Positions 5,903 to 6,705 of a stretch of DNA of 6,705 nucleotides are shown piece after piece. The stretch spans positions 1 to 6,705 of the forward strand of contig CAJUJW010000098.1 in assembly GCA_910586735.1 (NCBI GenBank). Direction: 5' to 3'. Every line of letters begins with the position of its first letter. Positions within the stretch are counted from its first letter, which is position 1. This stretch comes from an uncultured Oscillibacter sp. GTDB lineage: Bacteria; Bacillota; Clostridia; Oscillospirales; Oscillospiraceae. A program made the translations under genes and the position numbers. The notes beneath the pieces are model-generated. The model saw nothing but the letters and a program-made list of their open reading frames with translations. It searched no databases and had not been told where the DNA came from.

Positions 5903-6325
5903 TCATGGAACAGGATTATAGCACACCGGGAACAAAGTTTCTACCCGGTTCGGAAAAAATCTTTCGATCTCTAAATCCCCCCGCCGCTCAGATCGTACAG
6001 CCCGGTGATGTCCTCTGTCGCCATACTTGAGATATTCTATTTTATGCCGCCCGGTCAGGCTTCGCCTCAGGGCGACGCTGCCCAGGTACTCCCCCATTTC
6101 AATCAGGTAATACTCCCGGTTCCCCACGCCCACGCCGTCGTACACCGTGATTTCAGACGGGTCCCAATCCTCGGACTCCCGGTTGTGAAACGCCGCGATC
6201 TCCTCCGGCAGCGTAACAAGGTTCCACTCAATGGGATAGGAGACCTGGTACGCCGCCGCCAAAAGCAGCGCCGCCAGAAGTAAAATCCCCGTCACGCGCC
6301 CGGCGGCCTTTGCCGTAATCTTCAT
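5903..6325 (-). CDS. Unknown membrane-anchored small protein, 3' end apparently frameshifted
   Basis: Not recognised. The open frame gives 140 residues from the ATG at 6325. A basic start (K2, K6, R10) is followed by one hydrophobic helix (about 11-26), then a likely extracytoplasmic domain including YPIEWNLVTLPEEIAAF (30-46) and NREYYLIEMGEYLG (69-82). After residue 103 (codon 6017-6019) the frame turns Arg/His-rich with codons unlike the rest and overlaps the rarA promoter. The alternative frame reads EDITGLYDLSGGGI and stops at TAG 5971-5973 with mostly G/C third bases, so a one-base insertion or two-base deletion near 6013-6019 is likely; the ancestral gene would be 5971-6325, about 117 residues. 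Start choice: GGAGG at 6334-6338 and a promoter at 6356-6384, which excludes the upstream ATG at 6421. Confidence 0.6.
   Translation of the reverse strand: MKITAKAAGRVTGILLLAALLLAAAYQVSYPIEWNLVTLPEEIAAFHNRESEDWDPSEITVYDGVGVGNREYYLIEMGEYLGSVALRRSLTGRHKIEYLKYGDRGHHRAVRSERRGDLEIERFFPNRVETLFPVCYNPVP
5915..5943 (-). promoter_or_regulatory. Extended -10 promoter of rarA
   Basis: On the minus strand a perfect TATAAT (5915-5920) is preceded by TG one base upstream and by a -35-like TAGAAA (5938-5943) at 17 bases. The predicted start is near 5908, with a leader of about 28 bases. It lies inside the apparent C-terminal extension of the upstream small membrane protein gene, which argues that this extension is not genuine coding sequence. 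Confidence 0.75.
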
Positions 6326-6333
6326 CTTCCGCG

Positions 6334-6338
6334 CCTCC
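6334..6338 (-). promoter_or_regulatory. Ribosome binding site fixing the membrane protein start at 6325
   Basis: GGAGG on the minus strand lies 8 bases before the ATG at 6325-6323, and a hydrophobic anchor follows directly. The longer in-frame start at 6421 lies upstream of the promoter. Confidence 0.75.
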
Positions 6339-6355
6339 CCAAACTCGTTTTTCCG

Positions 6356-6384
6356 ATTATACCACGCCCCGCCGCCCTCCGCAA
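6356..6384 (-). promoter_or_regulatory. Promoter of the small membrane protein gene
   Basis: On the minus strand, TATAAT (6356-6361) has a TG one base upstream (extended -10) and a partial -35 TTGCGG (6379-6384) at 17 bases. The predicted start is near 6349, giving a leader of about 24 bases. The promoter lies back to back with the galE-side promoter, with 30 bases between their -35 boxes. Confidence 0.75.
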
Positions 6385-6401
6385 GCGCCGGGACCCGGCG
6401 C
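6385..6401. promoter_or_regulatory. 17-bp GC-rich palindrome between divergent promoters (possible operator)
   Basis: Perfect 8-bp arms GCGCCGGG / CCCGGCGC around a single central base. It abuts the -35 box of the minus-strand promoter and lies 13 bases before the -35 of the plus-strand promoter. With only one base between arms it cannot form a good RNA hairpin without losing pairs, so a DNA-binding site for a dimeric regulator is a reasonable reading. The protein that might bind is unknown. Confidence 0.4.
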
Positions 6402-6414
6402 GGACGTTTCCCTC

Positions 6415-6443
6415 TGGACAAGCCCCGGGATTTCTAGTATAAT
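6415..6443 (+). promoter_or_regulatory. Distal promoter upstream of galE
   Basis: TGGACA (6415-6420, five of six consensus bases), a 17-base spacer and a perfect TATAAT (6438-6443) form a strong sigma-A promoter. Predicted start is near 6450, leaving a leader of about 140 bases before the galE ATG. Confidence 0.75.
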
Positions 6444-6590
6444 AAATTCAAAGTGCGGACGATATTTCTAATAATAAGGACTATCCTCTCTTCCCATTTC
6501 CATCCAGGGGGCCTACAATAGGGCCAGATTAATCTTGAAAATATTTCACGAAAACGGTAAATTTTCATAATTTGAAAGGAGCGGTTTTTT
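6444..6590 (+). other. AT-rich galE leader with further weak promoter candidates
   Basis: No coding sequence or known riboswitch is recognised here. Two additional promoter-like pairs can be seen: TTCCCA (6491-6496) with TACAAT (6514-6519) at 17 bases, and TTGAAA (6535-6540) with TAAATT (6558-6563) at 17 bases. The second would start transcription just ahead of the ribosome binding site AAGGAG (6576-6581). A short GGCCTA / TAGGGCC pair (about 6510-6524) could form a small hairpin. In such AT-rich DNA some matches are expected by chance. Confidence 0.4.
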
Positions 6591-6705
6591 ATGTCCATTC
6601 TTGTCACCGGCGGCGCGGGCTACATCGGCAGCCACACCTGCGTGGAGCTCATCCAGGCGGGCTATGAGGTCATCGTGGCGGACAACCTCTACAACTCCAG
6701 CGAGG
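6591..6705 (+). CDS. galE: GalE, UDP-glucose 4-epimerase, N-terminal 38 codons only
   Basis: Cytoplasmic short-chain dehydrogenase/reductase-fold enzyme that interconverts UDP-glucose and UDP-galactose (Leloir pathway, and supply of UDP-galactose for surface polysaccharide). The visible N-terminus shows the NAD-binding Rossmann motif TGGAGYIGSH (6-15; glycines 7, 10 and 13) and the acidic end of the second strand VADNLYNSS (29-37), where D31 would contact the NAD ribose. The combination GGAGYIGSHTCVEL with DNLYNSS is typical of GalE rather than of other sugar epimerases. The ATG has AAGGAG at 6576-6581 with a 9-base spacer. The gene runs off the right edge. Confidence 0.92.
   Translation, partial: MSILVTGGAGYIGSHTCVELIQAGYEVIVADNLYNSSE

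Noticed and set aside
6326..6421. Longer start for the small membrane protein at 6421
   Set aside because: The extra 32 residues are Arg/Gly-rich and lie across a clear TATAAT promoter; the ATG at 6325 has a ribosome binding site and begins the membrane anchor.
6510..6524. Small GGCCTA / TAGGGCC hairpin in the galE leader as a terminator or riboswitch piece
   Set aside because: The stem is short, has no T-run after it, and no known riboswitch core surrounds it.
1..6705. CRISPR array, tRNA, rRNA, transposase, phage or toxin-antitoxin module
   Set aside because: No regular direct repeats, no tRNA- or rRNA-like sequence, and no protein resembling transposase, integrase, phage or toxin families was seen on either strand.

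Overview
The window looks like a piece of chromosome from a fairly GC-rich member of the Clostridia, probably an Oscillospiraceae-type gut Firmicute (Flavonifractor/Oscillibacter-like; the genus is only a guess). The reasons are near-consensus AGGAGG ribosome binding sites before almost every gene, a CIRCE-controlled hrcA-grpE-dnaK operon, a DUF951 gene, a Clostridia-style Crp/Fnr regulator, and GC-rich coding sequence separated by AT-rich intergenic promoters. Most of it is housekeeping DNA. I see no phage, transposase, CRISPR array, tRNA or rRNA.

Layout. Positions 1-1994 (minus strand) hold a heat-shock operon read right to left: a TTGACA/TAAACT promoter, a CIRCE operator, hrcA (repressor), grpE (nucleotide exchange factor) and the first 40 codons of dnaK, which runs off the left edge. 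An imperfect inverted-repeat element of about 100 bp sits between grpE and dnaK. Positions 1995-3324 (plus strand) hold a two-gene unit: a Crp/Fnr-type regulator with its own extended -10 promoter, then a PaaI-type hotdog thioesterase, closed by a strong hairpin terminator that probably works in both directions. Positions 3346-3629 (minus strand) carry a DUF951 zinc-ribbon-like protein translationally coupled (ATGA overlap) to a 31-residue single-helix membrane peptide. Divergent from these, 3699-4631 (plus) encodes a three-domain S1 RNA-binding protein. Its last 20 bases overlap the end of the convergent rarA gene (4612-5880, minus), an AAA+ ATPase of replication-fork maintenance. Upstream of rarA on the same strand is a small membrane-anchored protein of unknown function whose 3' end looks frameshifted. 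A divergent promoter region with a 17-bp palindrome then leads to galE (plus, from 6591), which is cut by the right edge.

How the parts relate. HrcA binds CIRCE and represses its own operon, so GrpE and DnaK rise when HrcA is inactive. The regulator and thioesterase are probably co-transcribed, but no substrate or effector can be read from the sequence. The other genes are ordinary neighbours with no evident shared pathway. I found no convincing undescribed multi-gene system. The points most worth a second look are the inverted-repeat element, the 31-residue peptide, the frameshifted membrane protein, the palindrome between divergent promoters, and the overlapping convergent gene ends.
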